DNA of 64,000 nucleotides from contig NZ_RHOG01000001.1 in NCBI RefSeq assembly GCF_003946405.1, forward strand, positions 144,007 through 208,006, given 5' to 3'. Below are positions 26,159 to 37,414 of this stretch, in pieces (the first letter of the stretch is position 1; the number at the start of each line of letters is the position of its first letter). The position numbers were made by a program, and so were the translations under genes. The notes below the pieces were generated by a model. That model ran no database searches and was not told the DNA's origin. It saw nothing but the letters and a program-made list of their open reading frames with translations. Source of the stretch: Lacticaseibacillus yichunensis. Its GTDB lineage: Bacteria > Bacillota > Bacilli > Lactobacillales > Lactobacillaceae.

Positions 26159-26524
26159 TTATTTCTTCTTCCCGGCAATGGTAACTTTCTTACCTTTTCG
26201 GGTGCGTGCGTTGTTCTTGGTGTTCTGACCGCGAACAGGGAGCCCGCGACGATGACGAATGCCGCGATACGAGCCGATTTCCTGCAGGCGCTTGATGTTC
26301 AGGCTGACTTCACGACGCAGGTCGCCTTCAACTTTAACGTTGTCGACAGCTGCACGGATCTTGTCTTCCTGGTCAGGCGTCAGGTCTTCTTCCTTGACGT
26401 TTTCAGGAACGCCGGCCTCTGCCAGAATCTTCTGCGCAGTGGTCTTGCCGATCCCGAAGATGTAGGTCAAGGCGATTACGATTTGCTTACCACGTGGTAA
26501 GTCAACACCAGCGATACGAGCCAT
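26159..26524 (-). CDS. rpsM: 30S ribosomal protein S13
   Basis: A 121-residue S13 starting [21 protein letters not shown], with the [19 protein letters not shown] tail that contacts P-site tRNA and helix 42. Preceded by AGGAGG. Follows rpmJ. Confidence 0.98.
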   Translation of the reverse strand: MARIAGVDLPRGKQIVIALTYIFGIGKTTAQKILAEAGVPENVKEEDLTPDQEDKIRAAVDNVKVEGDLRREVSLNIKRLQEIGSYRGIRHRRGLPVRGQNTKNNARTRKGKKVTIAGKKK

Positions 26525-26554
26525 GTAGATGACACCTCCTATTTATTAAGTGAA

Positions 26555-26674
26555 TTAAGACCCTTGGCGTTGCTTATGCTTCGGGTTGGCAGAGCAAATG
26601 ATCATGACGCGGCCTTTGCGGCGTACGACTTTGCAGTGCTCACACATCTTTTTTACAGATGGACGTACTTTCAT
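26555..26674 (-). CDS. rpmJ: 50S ribosomal protein L36
   Basis: A 39-residue zinc-ribbon L36: [20 protein letters not shown], continuing to [13 protein letters not shown]. The zinc ligands are Cys11, Cys14, Cys27 and His32 (C+ type). The ATG at 26674 is preceded by GAGG. Between infA and rpsM, the universal position. Confidence 0.97.
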   Translation of the reverse strand: MKVRPSVKKMCEHCKVVRRKGRVMIICSANPKHKQRQGS

Positions 26675-26724
26675 GATTAAGCCTCCTCAGGAAACGTCCC
26701 AGGCGAACCTGGGCATTCTGGCAA

Positions 26725-26943
26725 TTACTTGAAGCGGTAGGTGATCCGGCCCTTGGTCAGATCATAAGGCGACAGCTCCACGGTCACCCGGTCGCCAGGC
26801 AAAATACGGATGTAATGCATCCGAATCTTCCCTGAAACATGGGCGAGAATCGTCGCGCCGTTTTCAAGTTCGACTTTGAACATCGCATTTGGAAGTGTAT
26901 CCGATACGGTGCCCTGAATTTCAATGACGTCGTCTTTTGCCAC
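26725..26943 (-). CDS. infA: Translation initiation factor IF-1
   Basis: A 72-residue OB-fold protein ([20 protein letters not shown] ... ITYRFK). It starts with GTG at 26943 behind AGGAGG. IF-1 occupies the 30S A site during initiation. A promoter-like pair lies about 90 bases upstream. Confidence 0.98.
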   Translation of the reverse strand: MAKDDVIEIQGTVSDTLPNAMFKVELENGATILAHVSGKIRMHYIRILPGDRVTVELSPYDLTKGRITYRFK

Positions 26944-27028
26944 TAAATATTCCTCCTAAATGATGGGTTGCAATGTAAAACGCGCTAAAAAGGGCGAGGC
27001 CACTGGCACTCACCGCACATACCGCGAT

Positions 27029-27057
27029 ATTGTACCATAATTTCTAGACTTTGAAAA
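27029..27057 (-). promoter_or_regulatory. Possible internal promoter before infA
   Basis: On the minus strand TTTTCA (27052-27057), 17-bp spacer, TACAAT (27029-27034), in the 148-bp gap between adk and infA, the largest gap inside the superoperon. The -35 is weak. Confidence 0.5.
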
Positions 27058-27091
27058 CAGTCCGCGAGGCGGTGCAAAAGACATCAGTCGT

Positions 27092-27748
27092 CTACTTTGC
27101 CACAGTGGCCAGAATTTTGTTGATTTCTGCAAATACCAAGTCGATGTCTTGGTCCCCGTTGACTGAGAAAAGCAGATCGCGCTGCTTGTAAAAGTCGAGA
27201 AGCGGGGTGTTCATTTCGATATTGACCTTGATGCGGTTCTTGACCGTTTCAGGCTTATCGTCTTCACGCTGGAAGAACTCGGTGCCGCCGCACCGGTCGC
27301 ACACACCCGGCACTTTGGTCGGGTTGTACAACTTGTGGTAAGTGGCGCCGCAAGTCTTGCAGATGAAGCGGCCGGACAGGCGATCGATGAGGACGCTAGG
27401 TTCAACATCGATGTTGATCACCGCGTCAAGCGGCTTGTTCAGGTCTTTGGTGATCGTCTCGAGCGCTTCCGCCTGAGCAATCGTCCGGGGAAAACCATCC
27501 AGCATGTAGCCCTGGTCGGTGTCTTTTTCCTGCAGGCGATCCTTGACGATGCCGTTGGTCACATCGTCAGGCACCAATTGGCCCTTGTCGATGAACCCTT
27601 TTGCTTCAAGGCCAAGCGGGGTCTTCGCAGCCATCGCTGCGCGGAACATGTCGCCGGTCGAGATATGGGCGATCGGGTAGGCGTCTTCAATACGTTCCGC
27701 CTGTGTCCCCTTGCCCGCGCCGGGCAGCCCCATTAAGATCAGATTCAA
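27092..27748 (-). CDS. adk: Adenylate kinase
   Basis: A 218-residue long-form adenylate kinase with P-loop GLPGAGKGT and a zinc-binding LID (CKTCG ... CDRCGG, four Cys), the Gram-positive type. It converts ATP + AMP to two ADP. The start is a TTG at 27748 preceded by GGAGGAAG. It follows secY as usual. Confidence 0.97.
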   Translation of the reverse strand: MNLILMGLPGAGKGTQAERIEDAYPIAHISTGDMFRAAMAAKTPLGLEAKGFIDKGQLVPDDVTNGIVKDRLQEKDTDQGYMLDGFPRTIAQAEALETITKDLNKPLDAVINIDVEPSVLIDRLSGRFICKTCGATYHKLYNPTKVPGVCDRCGGTEFFQREDDKPETVKNRIKVNIEMNTPLLDFYKQRDLLFSVNGDQDIDLVFAEINKILATVAK

Positions 27749-27782
27749 TTTTCTTCCTCCTAAAGCGAAGTGGAAAACGCGA

Positions 27783-29099
27783 TCAGTCCTTCGTCAGGTC
27801 GCCCTGGATGAAGCCGACATACTCGCGCTTCATCAGCAAGCCGTTCAACTGACGGACAAGTTCGATCGCTGTCATGACCACGATCAAAAGGCTGGTACCG
27901 CCAAGCCCAATGGACTGCGGCAGGCCCCAGATGTTCGCAGCAAGCTGCGGCATCAGCGCAACCAGACCCAAGAACAGCGCCCCCACCGTGGACAGCCGGA
28001 TCAGAAGTGCAGAGAGATACTTCTCTGTTTCCTTACCAGGCCATACACCGATGATGTAACTGCCTTGCTTGGTCAGGTTCTCGGCCACCTTTTCTGGGTT
28101 GACCTGAACGAAGGCATAGAAGAAGGTGAATACAACGATCAAGACGGTGTAGATGATCGTGCCAACCGTCGTCTGCATGTTGAAGATGTTGGACAAGGTC
28201 TGATACCAACCAGCATCTTTGAACTTGCTTTGCAGGCCCATCAAGATGGTCTGCGGGGTGACGATGAAGGAACTGGCGAAGATCACTGGGATGACCCCAG
28301 CCACGTTGATCTTCAACGGCAGGTAGCTTTCACTGCCAGTCGCCGCAACGCGCCGCGTGTATTGAATCGGGATCTTGTAGTTCGCTTGCTGGACCCAGGT
28401 CACAAAGGTCACAACGATCAAAATGAGGACGATCAAGGCAAGCAGGAAAAATGCCCCCTTGATGTGGTCGCTCGTTTCACCGCGCAACAGATTGTCATTG
28501 ATCAGCGATAAGAACCCGCTTGGGAGGCGGGCAATAATACCCGCGAAGATGATCATCGACACCCCATTGCCGATGCCTTTGTCCGTGATCTGTTCGCCCA
28601 TCCAGGTCAGCAGCATGGTGCCGCCGGTCAGGATGATCCCGATCTGGACATAAGTCATTGCTGTCGGGGCGCTTGTCAGCAAGCCGTTTTGGCTCAGTGC
28701 CTGGAAACCGGCGGTGATGCCGATCGCCTGGAAGAAGCCGAGGAAAATGGTCAGGTAACGGGTCCATTGGTTCAGCTTACGCCGGCCAACTTCGCCTTGC
28801 TTGCTCCATTCCACGAACTTCGGCACGATGTCCATTTGCAGCAATTGAACCACGATCTGCGCCGTGATATATGGTGAAACCCCCATAGAGAAAATCGAGT
28901 ATTGCGCCAGTCCCCCACCACTTACAGTGTCAAACAGGGGAACCAGCCCGCCTTTACTCAGGCCGGCGATCGCACCTGCATTCACACCTGGAACTGAAAT
29001 CTGAGCACCGAGTCGATAAACCAATAAAACGCCGAGCGTGAAGAGGATCTTATTGCGGATCTCTTTGACTTTGAGCGCATTGATGAGGGTTTTCAGCAT
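27783..29099 (-). CDS. secY: Preprotein translocase subunit SecY
   Basis: A 438-residue channel protein with ten predicted membrane helices, beginning [20 protein letters not shown], with the plug-region sequence [19 protein letters not shown] and the C-terminal cytoplasmic loops that bind SecA and the ribosome. Its ATG overlaps the rplO stop by one base (TAATG). Confidence 0.98.
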   Translation of the reverse strand: MLKTLINALKVKEIRNKILFTLGVLLVYRLGAQISVPGVNAGAIAGLSKGGLVPLFDTVSGGGLAQYSIFSMGVSPYITAQIVVQLLQMDIVPKFVEWSKQGEVGRRKLNQWTRYLTIFLGFFQAIGITAGFQALSQNGLLTSAPTAMTYVQIGIILTGGTMLLTWMGEQITDKGIGNGVSMIIFAGIIARLPSGFLSLINDNLLRGETSDHIKGAFFLLALIVLILIVVTFVTWVQQANYKIPIQYTRRVAATGSESYLPLKINVAGVIPVIFASSFIVTPQTILMGLQSKFKDAGWYQTLSNIFNMQTTVGTIIYTVLIVVFTFFYAFVQVNPEKVAENLTKQGSYIIGVWPGKETEKYLSALLIRLSTVGALFLGLVALMPQLAANIWGLPQSIGLGGTSLLIVVMTAIELVRQLNGLLMKREYVGFIQGDLTKD

Positions 29100-29539
29100 T
29101 AGATCACCTCGAGAGAACCGCCTGCCGCTTCGACAGCCGCCTTCGCAGCTTCAGAAGCTTTGTTGACTTGGATCGTCAGCTTCTTATCAAGCGAGCCATT
29201 GGCAAGCAACTTGATGCCGTCATACTCTTTCTTGATCAAGCCGCTTTCGACCAAAAGTGTCGGGGTGACTTCAGTTCCTTCATCAAACCGGTTGAGGTCG
29301 GCGACGTTGATAACGGCGTAGACTTTGCGGTTGATATTCTTGAACCCGCGTTTTGGCATCCGGCGGAACAGTGGCATCTGGCCACCTTCAAAGCCGAGAC
29401 GCGTCTTACCGCCTTGGCGGGCCAGTTGGCCTTTGGTCCCTTTACCGGCCGTCTTACCCTGACCGCTGGAAGTCCCGCGGCCCAGGCGTTTGCGATCACG
29501 ACGAGAGCCTTCGCTTGGCTTTAATTCGTGCAATTTCAT
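29099..29539 (-). CDS. rplO: 50S ribosomal protein L15
   Basis: A 146-residue L15: [20 protein letters not shown] followed by the Gly/Lys-rich rRNA-binding region and the [19 protein letters not shown] block. Overlaps secY by one base; 27 bases after rpmD. Confidence 0.98.
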   Translation of the reverse strand: MKLHELKPSEGSRRDRKRLGRGTSSGQGKTAGKGTKGQLARQGGKTRLGFEGGQMPLFRRMPKRGFKNINRKVYAVINVADLNRFDEGTEVTPTLLVESGLIKKEYDGIKLLANGSLDKKLTIQVNKASEAAKAAVEAAGGSLEVI

Positions 29540-29566
29540 ACTCTAGGCACCTCCTTGTGGAAAGAT

Positions 29567-29752
29567 TTAGTCCTTGATCTCCTCAACGGAAACCAGGTGG
29601 GAAATTTGGAAGATCGCACCGCGAATTGCGGCATTGTCAGGCTTAACGACGGTGCTGTTCACACGGCCAAGGCCCAGCTCTTTAACGATCTTGCGCTGCT
29701 TCGGCAGGCGATGAACTGCACTGCGAGTCAGCGTGATTTTTAATTGTGCCAT
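29567..29752 (-). CDS. rpmD: 50S ribosomal protein L30
   Basis: A 61-residue L30 ([20 protein letters not shown] ...), between rpsE and rplO with an AGGAGG ribosome site. Some lineages lose L30; here it is intact. Confidence 0.97.
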   Translation of the reverse strand: MAQLKITLTRSAVHRLPKQRKIVKELGLGRVNSTVVKPDNAAIRGAIFQISHLVSVEEIKD

Positions 29753-29763
29753 GGTTCGCCCTC

Positions 29764-30270
29764 CTAATCTTGTTGCAACTGCGATACGGACAAGCCCCGC
29801 AGCTCCGCAACTTGTTCGACGGTCTTCAATTGCTTGAGGCCTTCCATGGTCGCGCGGATCATGTTGATCGGGGTGTTACGGCCCAGCGACTTGCTGGTGA
29901 CATCAGAGATGCCGGCAAGTTCCATGACCGAACGGACGGCGCCGCCAGCAGCGACCCCGGAACCTTCAACGGCCGGCTTAAGCAGAACTTCGCCAGCGCC
30001 AAAGTGGCCGATCACTTCATGAGGGATCGTGGTGCCGACGATCGGTACTTCGATCAAGCTCTTCTTAGCGTCTTCGACCGCTTTGCGAATCGCTTCTGGC
30101 ACTTCTTGCGCCTTGCCGGTACCGAAACCGACATGGCCGTGCTTATCGCCAACGATGGCGATCGCTGCAAAACGCAGACGGCGGCCACCTTTGACAACTT
30201 TGGTGACGCGGTTGATCGCAACAACGTTGTCTTCGAGGTCCAGTTGGTTTGGATCGATATATGTTGCCAT
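29764..30270 (-). CDS. rpsE: 30S ribosomal protein S5
   Basis: A 168-residue S5, started at the ATG at 30270 behind GGAGG; upstream in-frame codons are not conserved. It contains [17 protein letters not shown] [20 protein letters not shown] and the C-terminal [21 protein letters not shown]5 sits at the mRNA entry tunnel and affects decoding fidelity. Confidence 0.98.
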   Translation of the reverse strand: MATYIDPNQLDLEDNVVAINRVTKVVKGGRRLRFAAIAIVGDKHGHVGFGTGKAQEVPEAIRKAVEDAKKSLIEVPIVGTTIPHEVIGHFGAGEVLLKPAVEGSGVAAGGAVRSVMELAGISDVTSKSLGRNTPINMIRATMEGLKQLKTVEQVAELRGLSVSQLQQD

Positions 30271-30289
30271 GTATTGGTGTTCCTCCTTA

Positions 30290-30649
30290 TTAGAATTCAA
30301 GGCCGTTTTCACGTGCTGCTTCAGCTAAAGCCTGCACGCGACCATGATAGAGGTAACCACCACGGTCAAAGACGACAACTTTTTTACCAGCGGCGACAGC
30401 ACGCTCCGCGACCAGCTTGCCAACTGCGACAGCTTGGTCGGTCTTGTTGTCATCGGCTGAAACTTCTTTATCAAGAGTGGAGGCACTTGCTAGCGTCACA
30501 CCCGCTACGTCATCAATTACTTGCGCGTAGATGTTTTTATTTGAACGAAAAATGTTCAAGCGTGGGCGCTCGCTCGTACCAGAGATCTTACCCCGGACAC
30601 GTGCGTGACGACGTTGCCGAGTTTTGTTCTTATCTGGCTTGGAAATCAC
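30290..30649 (-). CDS. rplR: 50S ribosomal protein L18
   Basis: A 119-residue L18. The start is a GTG at 30649, eight bases after AAAGGAG, giving the family N-terminus (M)[20 protein letters not shown]; the longer frame upstream runs into the rplF end. Ends [20 protein letters not shown] ... L18 binds 5S rRNA. Confidence 0.97.
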   Translation of the reverse strand: MISKPDKNKTRQRRHARVRGKISGTSERPRLNIFRSNKNIYAQVIDDVAGVTLASASTLDKEVSADDNKTDQAVAVGKLVAERAVAAGKKVVVFDRGGYLYHGRVQALAEAARENGLEF

Positions 30650-30784
30650 AATGTTCACTCCTTTGAATGGGTTGCATTTGACGATGTGCCTGAGAGGTCG
30701 GACCAGCCAGGTCACGCGGCCAAATGCGCGGCGCGATCCAATAGATGACGCCGCAATATTTTAAATGTGCGGTGAAGGTGAGAA

Positions 30785-31315
30785 TTACTTCCCAGTCTTC
30801 CCTTCCTTACGACGAACAACTTCATCCGTATAACGGATCCCTTTGCCCTTGTAAGGTTCTGGTGAGCGAACGGCACGAATCTCAGCCGCAAACTGACCAA
30901 CTTTTTGTTTTGAAATGCCGTGCAGCAAAATGTTTGTTGTCGCAGGCACTTCAATTGTGATGCCTTTTGGCGCTTCCATCTCAACGGGATGGGAGTAACC
31001 AACGGCAAGGACCAGCTTATCACCCTGCATTTGTGCACGATAGCCGACCCCGACCAAGGTCAACGATACGGTGTAACCGTCTGTTACGCCGATGACCATG
31101 TTGTTCAGGTTCGCGCGGGTCGTGCCGTGCAGTGCCTTGAAGCTGTCATCAGGGCGTGTGAAAGTAATTTCACTGCCGTCTTGATGCATTTCGATTTCAG
31201 GGGCAAAGGCGCGAGTCAACTCGCCCTTCGGCCCTTTAACGGTGATGTTGTTACCATCCTTGGTGACCGTAACACCGGCCGGGATGGTGATCACTTTATT
31301 CCCAATACGACTCAC
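30785..31315 (-). CDS. rplF: 50S ribosomal protein L6
   Basis: A 176-residue L6 ([20 protein letters not shown] ... [21 protein letters not shown]). GTG start at 31315. Followed by a 135-bp gap before rplR that shows no gene; it carries part of a longer unlikely frame only. Confidence 0.97.
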   Translation of the reverse strand: MSRIGNKVITIPAGVTVTKDGNNITVKGPKGELTRAFAPEIEMHQDGSEITFTRPDDSFKALHGTTRANLNNMVIGVTDGYTVSLTLVGVGYRAQMQGDKLVLAVGYSHPVEMEAPKGITIEVPATTNILLHGISKQKVGQFAAEIRAVRSPEPYKGKGIRYTDEVVRRKEGKTGK

Positions 31316-31346
31316 TGGTGGGCACCTCCTTTAATGATTTAGCGTT

Positions 31347-31745
31347 TTACCAGATGTAGGCGAGCACTTCGCCGCCAACGTTCTTTGCCCGTGCTTCCTT
31401 ATCGGTCAAAACACCGTTGGAAGTGGAGATGATCGCGATGCCCAGGCCATTGAGGACCTTCGGCACAGCGTCAGCTTTGACATAAGAGCGCAAGCCTGGC
31501 TTGGAGATACGCTTCAAACCGGAGATGACACGTTCGTTGTTCTTCCCATACTTAAGGAAGATCCGGATCATGCCTTGCTTGTCATCTTCAATGACTTCGT
31601 AGTCACGGATGAAGCCTTCCCGCTTGAGGATCTCAGAGATATCTTTTTTCATCTTTGATGCAGGTACGACGAGTGATTCGTGACGAACCATGTTGGCGTT
31701 ACGAATCCGGGTCAAATAATCTGCGATTGGATCGGTCAGGACCAT
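31347..31745 (-). CDS. rpsH: 30S ribosomal protein S8
   Basis: A 132-residue S8 ([20 protein letters not shown] ... [20 protein letters not shown]). S8 binds 16S rRNA helix 21 early in assembly. Between rpsN and rplF. Confidence 0.98.
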   Translation of the reverse strand: MVLTDPIADYLTRIRNANMVRHESLVVPASKMKKDISEILKREGFIRDYEVIEDDKQGMIRIFLKYGKNNERVISGLKRISKPGLRSYVKADAVPKVLNGLGIAIISTSNGVLTDKEARAKNVGGEVLAYIW

Positions 31746-31775
31746 TGATTTAACCTCCTTTGACTTGGTAGTGAT

Positions 31776-31961
31776 TTACCAGCTAGCTTTACGCATGCCA
31801 GGAATCTGGCCGGCATGTGCTAATTCACGAAGGCAAATCCGGCAGAGTTTAAATTTACGATAAACGGAATGCGGACGGCCGCAACGCTGGCAGCGAGTGT
31901 ATTCTTGCACTGCGAACTTTGCAGGCCGGCTGTTCTTAACGATCATGGACTTCTTAGCCAA
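31776..31961 (-). CDS. rpsN: 30S ribosomal protein S14, zinc type
   Basis: A 61-residue type-Z S14 with the zinc ligands in CQRCGR and [16 protein letters not shown]. The start is a TTG at 31961 with a GGGGG-rich ribosome site. The zinc-dependent form in the spc operon is the Firmicutes standard. Confidence 0.97.
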   Translation of the reverse strand: MAKKSMIVKNSRPAKFAVQEYTRCQRCGRPHSVYRKFKLCRICLRELAHAGQIPGMRKASW

Positions 31962-31974
31962 GTAGCGGACCCCC

Positions 31975-32517
31975 TTATTTCGCGAAAGGCATGCCGATTT
32001 GCGTGAGCAATTCGAGCGCCTCTTCGTCAGTATTAGCAGTGGTTACGATGACAACGTCGAGGCCGCGAACGCGGTTGACCTTATCATAATCAATTTCAGG
32101 GAAGATCAGTTGCTCCTTGACGCCCAGGGTGTAGTTCCCACGGCCGTCGAAGGACTTGGCAGAGATCCCATGGAAGTCACGAACACGTGGCAAAGACACG
32201 TTGATCAGCTTGTCGAGGAAGTCATACATCCGCTCGCCGCGCAAGGTGACCTTGGCGCCGATGGACATGCCTTCACGCAGGCGGAAGTTCGCGATGCTCT
32301 TCTTGGCCTTGGTGATCAGTGGCTGCTGGCCGGAGATCTCACGAAGCTCTTCAACAGCTTCGTCCAAGTTCTTGGCATTTTGCGTCGCATCACCGACACC
32401 CATGTTCAGAACGATCTTTTCGACCTTAGGTGCCTGCATCGAGCTCTTGTAGTTGAACTTCTTGATCATAGCCGGTGCGATCTCTTTGGTGTAGCGTTCC
32501 TGTAAACGGTTAGTCAT
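31975..32517 (-). CDS. rplE: 50S ribosomal protein L5
   Basis: A 180-residue L5 ([20 protein letters not shown] ... [19 protein letters not shown]). L5 contacts 5S rRNA and the P-site tRNA. Between rplX and rpsN. Confidence 0.98.
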   Translation of the reverse strand: MTNRLQERYTKEIAPAMIKKFNYKSSMQAPKVEKIVLNMGVGDATQNAKNLDEAVEELREISGQQPLITKAKKSIANFRLREGMSIGAKVTLRGERMYDFLDKLINVSLPRVRDFHGISAKSFDGRGNYTLGVKEQLIFPEIDYDKVNRVRGLDVVIVTTANTDEEALELLTQIGMPFAK

Positions 32518-32540
32518 GCTAGTTTAGTCCTCCCTTCCTC

Positions 32541-32909
32541 TTATTTTGCATCCTTGTCGCTGTCGTCTTTGGCTTTTTTGTCGTCCTTAGACGGCTTTGC
32601 CCCTTCGATCACAGCGCCGGACTTCTTTGCGACCCGGACCTTCTTGCCATCCTTCAGATCAGAGCCGATGCGGCTTGGCTTGTTAGTCTCTGGATCAAGC
32701 AGCATCACGTTGGACACGTGAATCGCCGCTTCTTTGTCCACAATACCGCCCTTTGGGTTGGTATTGCTTGGCTTTTGGTGTTTCTTGATCATGTTGACGC
32801 CTTCGACAATGACCTTGTCTGTGTTGAACAGCACTTTGATCACTTTGCCTTCTTTGCCAGCGTCTTTACCGCGCATGACCCGAACGGTATCACCAGTTTT
32901 GATTTTCAT
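32541..32909 (-). CDS. rplX: 50S ribosomal protein L24 with charged C-terminal extension
   Basis: A 122-residue L24, started at the ATG at 32909; the in-frame GTG nine bases upstream overlaps the AGGAGG site. The KOW core ([20 protein letters not shown]) is standard. After [12 protein letters not shown] the protein continues for about 20 extra residues rich in Lys and Asp ([18 protein letters not shown]), longer than the usual 100-105. Confidence 0.96.
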   Translation of the reverse strand: MKIKTGDTVRVMRGKDAGKEGKVIKVLFNTDKVIVEGVNMIKKHQKPSNTNPKGGIVDKEAAIHVSNVMLLDPETNKPSRIGSDLKDGKKVRVAKKSGAVIEGAKPSKDDKKAKDDSDKDAK

Positions 32910-32938
32910 GAGTTGCACCTCCTATTTGCTCAGAATGA

Positions 32939-33307
32939 TTACAGGACTTCGGGCGCTAAGGAAACGATCTTCATGAAATCGCCGTCACGCAGTTCACGTG
33001 CCACTGGTCCAAAGATACGAGTTCCCCGTGGGCTCTTGTCAGCATTGATGATGACTGCGGCATTTTCGTCGAACTTGATGTACGACCCGTCTGCGCGGCG
33101 GGCACCAGACTTCGTGCGAACGATGACCGCTTTGACGACATCATGCGCTTTGACAACGCCACCTGGTGTAGCCTGTTTTACAGTTGCAACAACGATGTCA
33201 CCGATGTTACCGGTCTTGCGGTAAGAACCGCCAAGCACCTTGATCACCAGCAACTCGCGAGCGCCGGAATTATCCGCCACTTTAAGACGACTTTCTTGTT
33301 GAATCAC
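32939..33307 (-). CDS. rplN: 50S ribosomal protein L14
   Basis: A 122-residue L14 ([20 protein letters not shown] ... [20 protein letters not shown]). GTG start at 33307 behind AAGGAGG. Forms part of intersubunit bridges. Confidence 0.98.
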   Translation of the reverse strand: MIQQESRLKVADNSGARELLVIKVLGGSYRKTGNIGDIVVATVKQATPGGVVKAHDVVKAVIVRTKSGARRADGSYIKFDENAAVIINADKSPRGTRIFGPVARELRDGDFMKIVSLAPEVL

Positions 33308-33339
33308 GGGTTGGTCCTCCTTTCATCACGATAATAAAA

Positions 33340-33600
33340 TCAGATCTGAACTGCCTTTTCGACAACTTCCAATAAACGGAAACGCTTATTGCGAGACAGC
33401 GGACGAGTTTCCATGATACGAACGACGTCGCCGACCTTAGCGGTATTGTCTTCGTCATGTGCGTAGTACTTCTTAGAATACTTCACACGCTTGCCGTATA
33501 CCGGGTGCGTCTTGGTCGTGTTGACTTCGACGGTGATCGTCTTGTCCATTTTGTCCGAGACCACGAGGCCTTGATAAACCTTACGATGATTACGTTCCAA
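33340..33600 (-). CDS. rpsQ: 30S ribosomal protein S17
   Basis: An 86-residue S17 ([20 protein letters not shown] ...). The start is a TTG at 33600 with GGAGACA upstream. OB-fold protein binding 16S helices 7 and 11. Confidence 0.97.
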   Translation of the reverse strand: MERNHRKVYQGLVVSDKMDKTITVEVNTTKTHPVYGKRVKYSKKYYAHDEDNTAKVGDVVRIMETRPLSRNKRFRLLEVVEKAVQI

Positions 33601-33620
33601 GGTAAATGTCTCCTTTCCGA

Positions 33621-33815
33621 TTATTTATTGAGTTCTTGCTGCCGAAGGACCGTCTTGATCCGCGCGATGTTCTTGCGGACCTGCTTCAACCGGGCAGTGT
33701 TTTCCAGCGAGCCGGTCGCTTGCTGGAAGCGGAGGTTGAACAGTTCTTCCTTATATTGCTTCTCTTTGTCGAGCATTTCAGCAGTCGACAATGCAGTGAT
33801 CTCTTTAGCCTTCAT
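33621..33815 (-). CDS. rpmC: 50S ribosomal protein L29
   Basis: A 64-residue helical L29 ([20 protein letters not shown] ... LRQQELNK). The ATG at 33815 overlaps the rplP end by 11 bases, implying coupled translation; an in-frame GTG four codons upstream is less likely. L29 sits at the tunnel exit. Confidence 0.95.
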   Translation of the reverse strand: MKAKEITALSTAEMLDKEKQYKEELFNLRFQQATGSLENTARLKQVRKNIARIKTVLRQQELNK

Positions 33816-34239
33816 TAGATTGCCCACCTACTTCCTCGCGTTTAACGATCTTTGTGCGAATCGGGAGCTTGGTAGAGGCCAAACGCAATGCTTCATGTGC
33901 GACTGCAGCTGGCACGCCAGCAACTTCGAACATGATCTTTTCGCGCTTAACAACTGCGACCCAACCGGACGGGGCGCCTTTACCATTACCCATACGAACG
34001 CCGACACCTTTGCTGGTGTAGGACTTTTGAGGGAAAATACGGATCCAAACTTTCCCGCCACGCTTCATGTAACGAGTCATCGCAACACGGGCGGCTTCGA
34101 TCTGACGGTTAGAGATCCAGTGCGATTCAAGGGCTTCAAGGCCATATTCCCCAAAGCTGACTTCCTTGCCGCCTTTAGCGGCACCGCGCATCTTCCCACG
34201 GAATTCGCGACGGTGTTTTACACGCTTAGGTACTAACAT
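33805..34239 (-). CDS. rplP: 50S ribosomal protein L16
   Basis: A 144-residue L16 ([20 protein letters not shown] ... ) with the [15 protein letters not shown] loop near the A-site finger. Starts 3 bases after rpsC and overlaps rpmC. Confidence 0.98.
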   Translation of the reverse strand: MLVPKRVKHRREFRGKMRGAAKGGKEVSFGEYGLEALESHWISNRQIEAARVAMTRYMKRGGKVWIRIFPQKSYTSKGVGVRMGNGKGAPSGWVAVVKREKIMFEVAGVPAAVAHEALRLASTKLPIRTKIVKREEVGGQSNEG

Positions 34240-34242
34240 GGA

Positions 34243-34911
34243 TTATTTGCCTCCCTTCGCATTTTTTGGCTGACGATTTGGCTTGTCAGGCAAAACTTCA
34301 CCGCGGTAGATCCAAGTCTTGACCCCGATCTGACCATAGGTGGTGCGAGCTTCCTGCCAGGAGTAATCGATATCCGCACGCAGGGTGTGCAGCGGAACGG
34401 TCCCGTCGGCATAGTGCTCACGACGCGCCAGGTCCGCACCGTTCAAACGGCCGGAAGCCTGGGTCTTGATCCCTTTGGCGCCGGCACGCATGGTACGCTG
34501 CATCGCCTGCTTCATCGCACGACGGAACGCAACACGCTGCTCAAGTTGTTGGGCGATGCTTTCGCCGACCAGCTTGGCGTCAAGGTCTGGTTTCTTGATC
34601 TCGACAATGTTGATGTGAACTTTACGGCCAGTCAGGTCGTTCAGTTCTTTGCGCAAACTCTCAACTTGCACGCCGCCCTTGCCGATGACCATGCCCGGCT
34701 TGGCAGTGTGGATGGAGATGTTGACGCGGTTAGCAGCACGCTCGATCTCGATGGTCGAAACAGAGGCGTCTGCAAGCTTCTTGTTAATGAATTCCCGAAT
34801 CTTGATATCTTCGTGAAGGAAGGAAGCAAAGTCTTTTTCTGCGTACCACTTTGCGTCCCAGTCACGGATCACACCGACACGGAAACCGATTGGATTGATT
34901 TTCTGACCCAC
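34243..34911 (-). CDS. rpsC: 30S ribosomal protein S3
   Basis: A 222-residue S3 with the KH domain ([20 protein letters not shown]) and the C-terminal [20 protein letters not shown] block. GTG start at 34911 preceded by AAGGAGG. Part of the mRNA entry helicase centre. Confidence 0.98.
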   Translation of the reverse strand: MGQKINPIGFRVGVIRDWDAKWYAEKDFASFLHEDIKIREFINKKLADASVSTIEIERAANRVNISIHTAKPGMVIGKGGVQVESLRKELNDLTGRKVHINIVEIKKPDLDAKLVGESIAQQLEQRVAFRRAMKQAMQRTMRAGAKGIKTQASGRLNGADLARREHYADGTVPLHTLRADIDYSWQEARTTYGQIGVKTWIYRGEVLPDKPNRQPKNAKGGK

Positions 34912-34924
34912 GCGTTATCCCTCC

Positions 34925-35278
34925 TTACGCTTCTTTTTCGGAGACGACCACTGTGATGTGGCTTGTCCGTTTGTTGATCGGAGATGCAGAGCCCTTTGCT
35001 CGCGGACGGAACCGCTTGAGGGTCGGCCCCTCGTCAACATAAGCTTCGCTGACGAAGAGGTTTTGTGCATCTAAGTCGTAGTTGTGTTCTGCGTTCGCGA
35101 TCGCGGACTTCAGAACTTTTTCGATGATTGGAGAACCCGCACGTGGCGTGAACTCCAGAATCGCGATCGCCTCAGCGACGTCGTGACCACGGATCAGGTC
35201 AATGACGAGGCGCGCCTTGCGAGCTGCGATTCGAACGGTTTTAGCCGTTGCTTTAGCAGATTGAATTTCTTCAGCCAT
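34925..35278 (-). CDS. rplV: 50S ribosomal protein L22
   Basis: A 117-residue L22 ([20 protein letters not shown] ...; beta-hairpin [20 protein letters not shown] that lines the exit tunnel, the macrolide-resistance loop). Wild-type hairpin length. Confidence 0.98.
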   Translation of the reverse strand: MAEEIQSAKATAKTVRIAARKARLVIDLIRGHDVAEAIAILEFTPRAGSPIIEKVLKSAIANAEHNYDLDAQNLFVSEAYVDEGPTLKRFRPRAKGSASPINKRTSHITVVVSEKEA

Positions 35279-35295
35279 GAATCATTTGCTCCTTT

Positions 35296-35577
35296 CTAGC
35301 GTGCTTTGGACTTCTTGTCGTCAGTGGCATGTCCACGGAATGTCCGAGTCGGGACGAATTCGCCAAGCTTGTGCCCAACCATGTCTTCAGAGACATAAAC
35401 TGGTACGTGCTTGCGACCATCATAAACGGCGATGGTGTAACCGATAAAACTCGGGAAAATAGTCGAGCGACGAGACCAAGTCTTGATGACTTGCTTCTTT
35501 TCGCTGTCCGCCTGCGCTTCGATCTTCTTCATCAGATGAGCGTCGGCGAAAGGTCCCTTTTTAAGACTGCGACCCAT
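35296..35577 (-). CDS. rpsS: 30S ribosomal protein S19
   Basis: A 93-residue S19 ([20 protein letters not shown] ... [20 protein letters not shown]). Pairs with S13 at the head of the 30S subunit. Confidence 0.98.
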   Translation of the reverse strand: MGRSLKKGPFADAHLMKKIEAQADSEKKQVIKTWSRRSTIFPSFIGYTIAVYDGRKHVPVYVSEDMVGHKLGEFVPTRTFRGHATDDKKSKAR

Positions 35578-35614
35578 TGTGTGACCTCCTTTATTCGATG
35601 TGATTCAGAAATGA

Positions 35615-36454
35615 TCACTTGTTCTTGCGATGACGTACGATGAACTTCTCGGACTTGGCCTTGTGGTTCCGGGTCTTCTTGCCCAAGGTCTTCTTGCCCC
35701 ATGGGGACAGAGGAGATGGACGGCCGATCGGTGCTTTACCTTCACCACCACCATGAGGGTGATCGTTCGGGTTCATAACAGAACCACGGACTGTCGGGCG
35801 GAAGCCGAGCCAGCGTTTGCGACCCGCCTTACCAATGCTGATCAGTTCGTGCTGTTCGTTACCGACAGCGCCGATGGTCGCACGGTTAACGGCGAGGATC
35901 ATCCGTACTTCACCAGAGGACAGCCGCACGGTGACATACTTGCCATCATCGTTTTTACCCAGAAGCTGTGCATAGGTCCCAGCGGAACGTGCCAACTGGC
36001 CGCCCTTGCCAGGCTTGAGCTCAACGTTGTGAATCGTCGTGCCATCAGGGATGTTCTTCAGCGGCAGGGTGTTGCCGACTTTGATATCAGCGTCTGCGCC
36101 AGAAACAATCTTGTCGCCGACCTTCAATCCCTTAGGTGCCAGGATGTAACTCTTGACCCCATCGTCATAGTGCAGCAATGCGATGTTCGCGGTACGGTTT
36201 GGATCGTATTCGATCGCCTTGACCGTCGCCGTCACGCCGTCTTTTTGCCGCTTGAAATCAATCACCCGATAGAACTGCTTGTTACCGCCGCCACGATGAC
36301 GGACCGTGATGTGACCATGCGCATTACGGCCAGCGGTGTGACTCTGGCTTTCAAGCAAGCTCTTCTCAGGGCGCTTGTTGGTGATCTCAGCGAAGTCGGA
36401 ACCGGACATGTTGCGCCGGCCGTTGCTCGTTGGTTTGTATTTAATAATCGCCAC
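35615..36454 (-). CDS. rplB: 50S ribosomal protein L2
   Basis: A 279-residue L2 ([20 protein letters not shown] ... [20 protein letters not shown]). The GGGEG segment with the conserved His near the peptidyl-transferase centre is intact. GTG start at 36454. Confidence 0.98.
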   Translation of the reverse strand: MAIIKYKPTSNGRRNMSGSDFAEITNKRPEKSLLESQSHTAGRNAHGHITVRHRGGGNKQFYRVIDFKRQKDGVTATVKAIEYDPNRTANIALLHYDDGVKSYILAPKGLKVGDKIVSGADADIKVGNTLPLKNIPDGTTIHNVELKPGKGGQLARSAGTYAQLLGKNDDGKYVTVRLSSGEVRMILAVNRATIGAVGNEQHELISIGKAGRKRWLGFRPTVRGSVMNPNDHPHGGGEGKAPIGRPSPLSPWGKKTLGKKTRNHKAKSEKFIVRHRKNK

Positions 36455-36485
36455 GTTTTTTCCCTCCTAGTCGTAAATTTTGGTG

Positions 36486-36770
36486 CTAGTTTTCGAAGAT
36501 CTTGATTTCTTTTGAATCGGCAGTCAAGGTCACGATGGCCTTGCGCCGCTTGCGGGTCAGACCAACAAAGTTGCCCTGACGCTTCTTTTTGCCGCGAACG
36601 TTCGCGATGTTGACCTTGGCCACCTGGACGTCGAAGATCTCTTCAACGGCGCGGCGAACCTGAGTCTTGTCAGCGTCACGCGCAACTTCGAACGTATACT
36701 TACGATCGTCCATCTGGTTGCTCGTCTGTTCGGTCACGATCGGGCGCAAAATGATGTCGCGTGCTTCCAT
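36486..36770 (-). CDS. rplW: 50S ribosomal protein L23
   Basis: A 94-residue L23 ([20 protein letters not shown] ...), the exit-tunnel docking site for trigger factor and SRP. ATG overlaps the rplD stop by one base. Confidence 0.98.
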   Translation of the reverse strand: MEARDIILRPIVTEQTSNQMDDRKYTFEVARDADKTQVRRAVEEIFDVQVAKVNIANVRGKKKRQGNFVGLTRKRRKAIVTLTADSKEIKIFEN

Positions 36771-37393
36771 TATGCGAGCACCTCCTCGATCTGCTTGAGC
36801 GCGGATTGGGTCAGGATCAGTTTGTTGTAGTTCACAACATCCAATACGTTGATCCCATCTGCTGGGATGACTTTGACGTTTGCCAGGTTGCGAGCGGCAA
36901 GAACGGTGTTGTCATTGCCGGCTTCAAGAACGACCAGCGCCTTTTCATTGACGTTCAATGCGTTCAAGCTGGCTGCAAAATCCTTGGTCTTCGGTGTGTC
37001 GAAGCTGAATGCATCGACAACGACCAGTTCTTTGTCCAACACCTTCTGGGAAAGCGCCGACTTGATTGCCAAGCGACGGACCTTCTTGTTGATGCTGTAA
37101 GCGTAAGAACGTGGGGTCGGGCCAAAGACGATCCCACCGCCACGCCACTGTGGGCTACGGATGGAGCCCTGACGCGCACGGCCGGTCCCCTTTTGGCGCC
37201 ACGGCTTCTTGCCGCCGCCGGAAACAGCGGAACGGTTCTTAACAGAATGCGTCCCTTGACGAAGGGAAGCGCGCTGCATCACGACTGCGTCAAACAAAAC
37301 GCTGTCGTTCGGTTCGATTGCCCAGATGGTATCGTTAAGATCAACGGTGCCGTTTTCCGAGCCATCTTGCTTGAATAAAGTAATGTTAGCCAT
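36770..37393 (-). CDS. rplD: 50S ribosomal protein L4
   Basis: A 207-residue L4 with the tunnel loop [20 protein letters not shown] and the C-terminal globular domain. In many bacteria L4 autoregulates the S10 operon; no test of this is possible here. 21 bases after rplC. Confidence 0.98.
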   Translation of the reverse strand: MANITLFKQDGSENGTVDLNDTIWAIEPNDSVLFDAVVMQRASLRQGTHSVKNRSAVSGGGKKPWRQKGTGRARQGSIRSPQWRGGGIVFGPTPRSYAYSINKKVRRLAIKSALSQKVLDKELVVVDAFSFDTPKTKDFAASLNALNVNEKALVVLEAGNDNTVLAARNLANVKVIPADGINVLDVVNYNKLILTQSALKQIEEVLA

Positions 37394-37414
37394 TGGTTAT
37401 GTCCTCCCTTCGAA

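Noticed and set aside
30650..30784. Extra small gene between rplF and rplR
   Set aside because: The frame is a 5' extension of rplR with no start signal or similarity.
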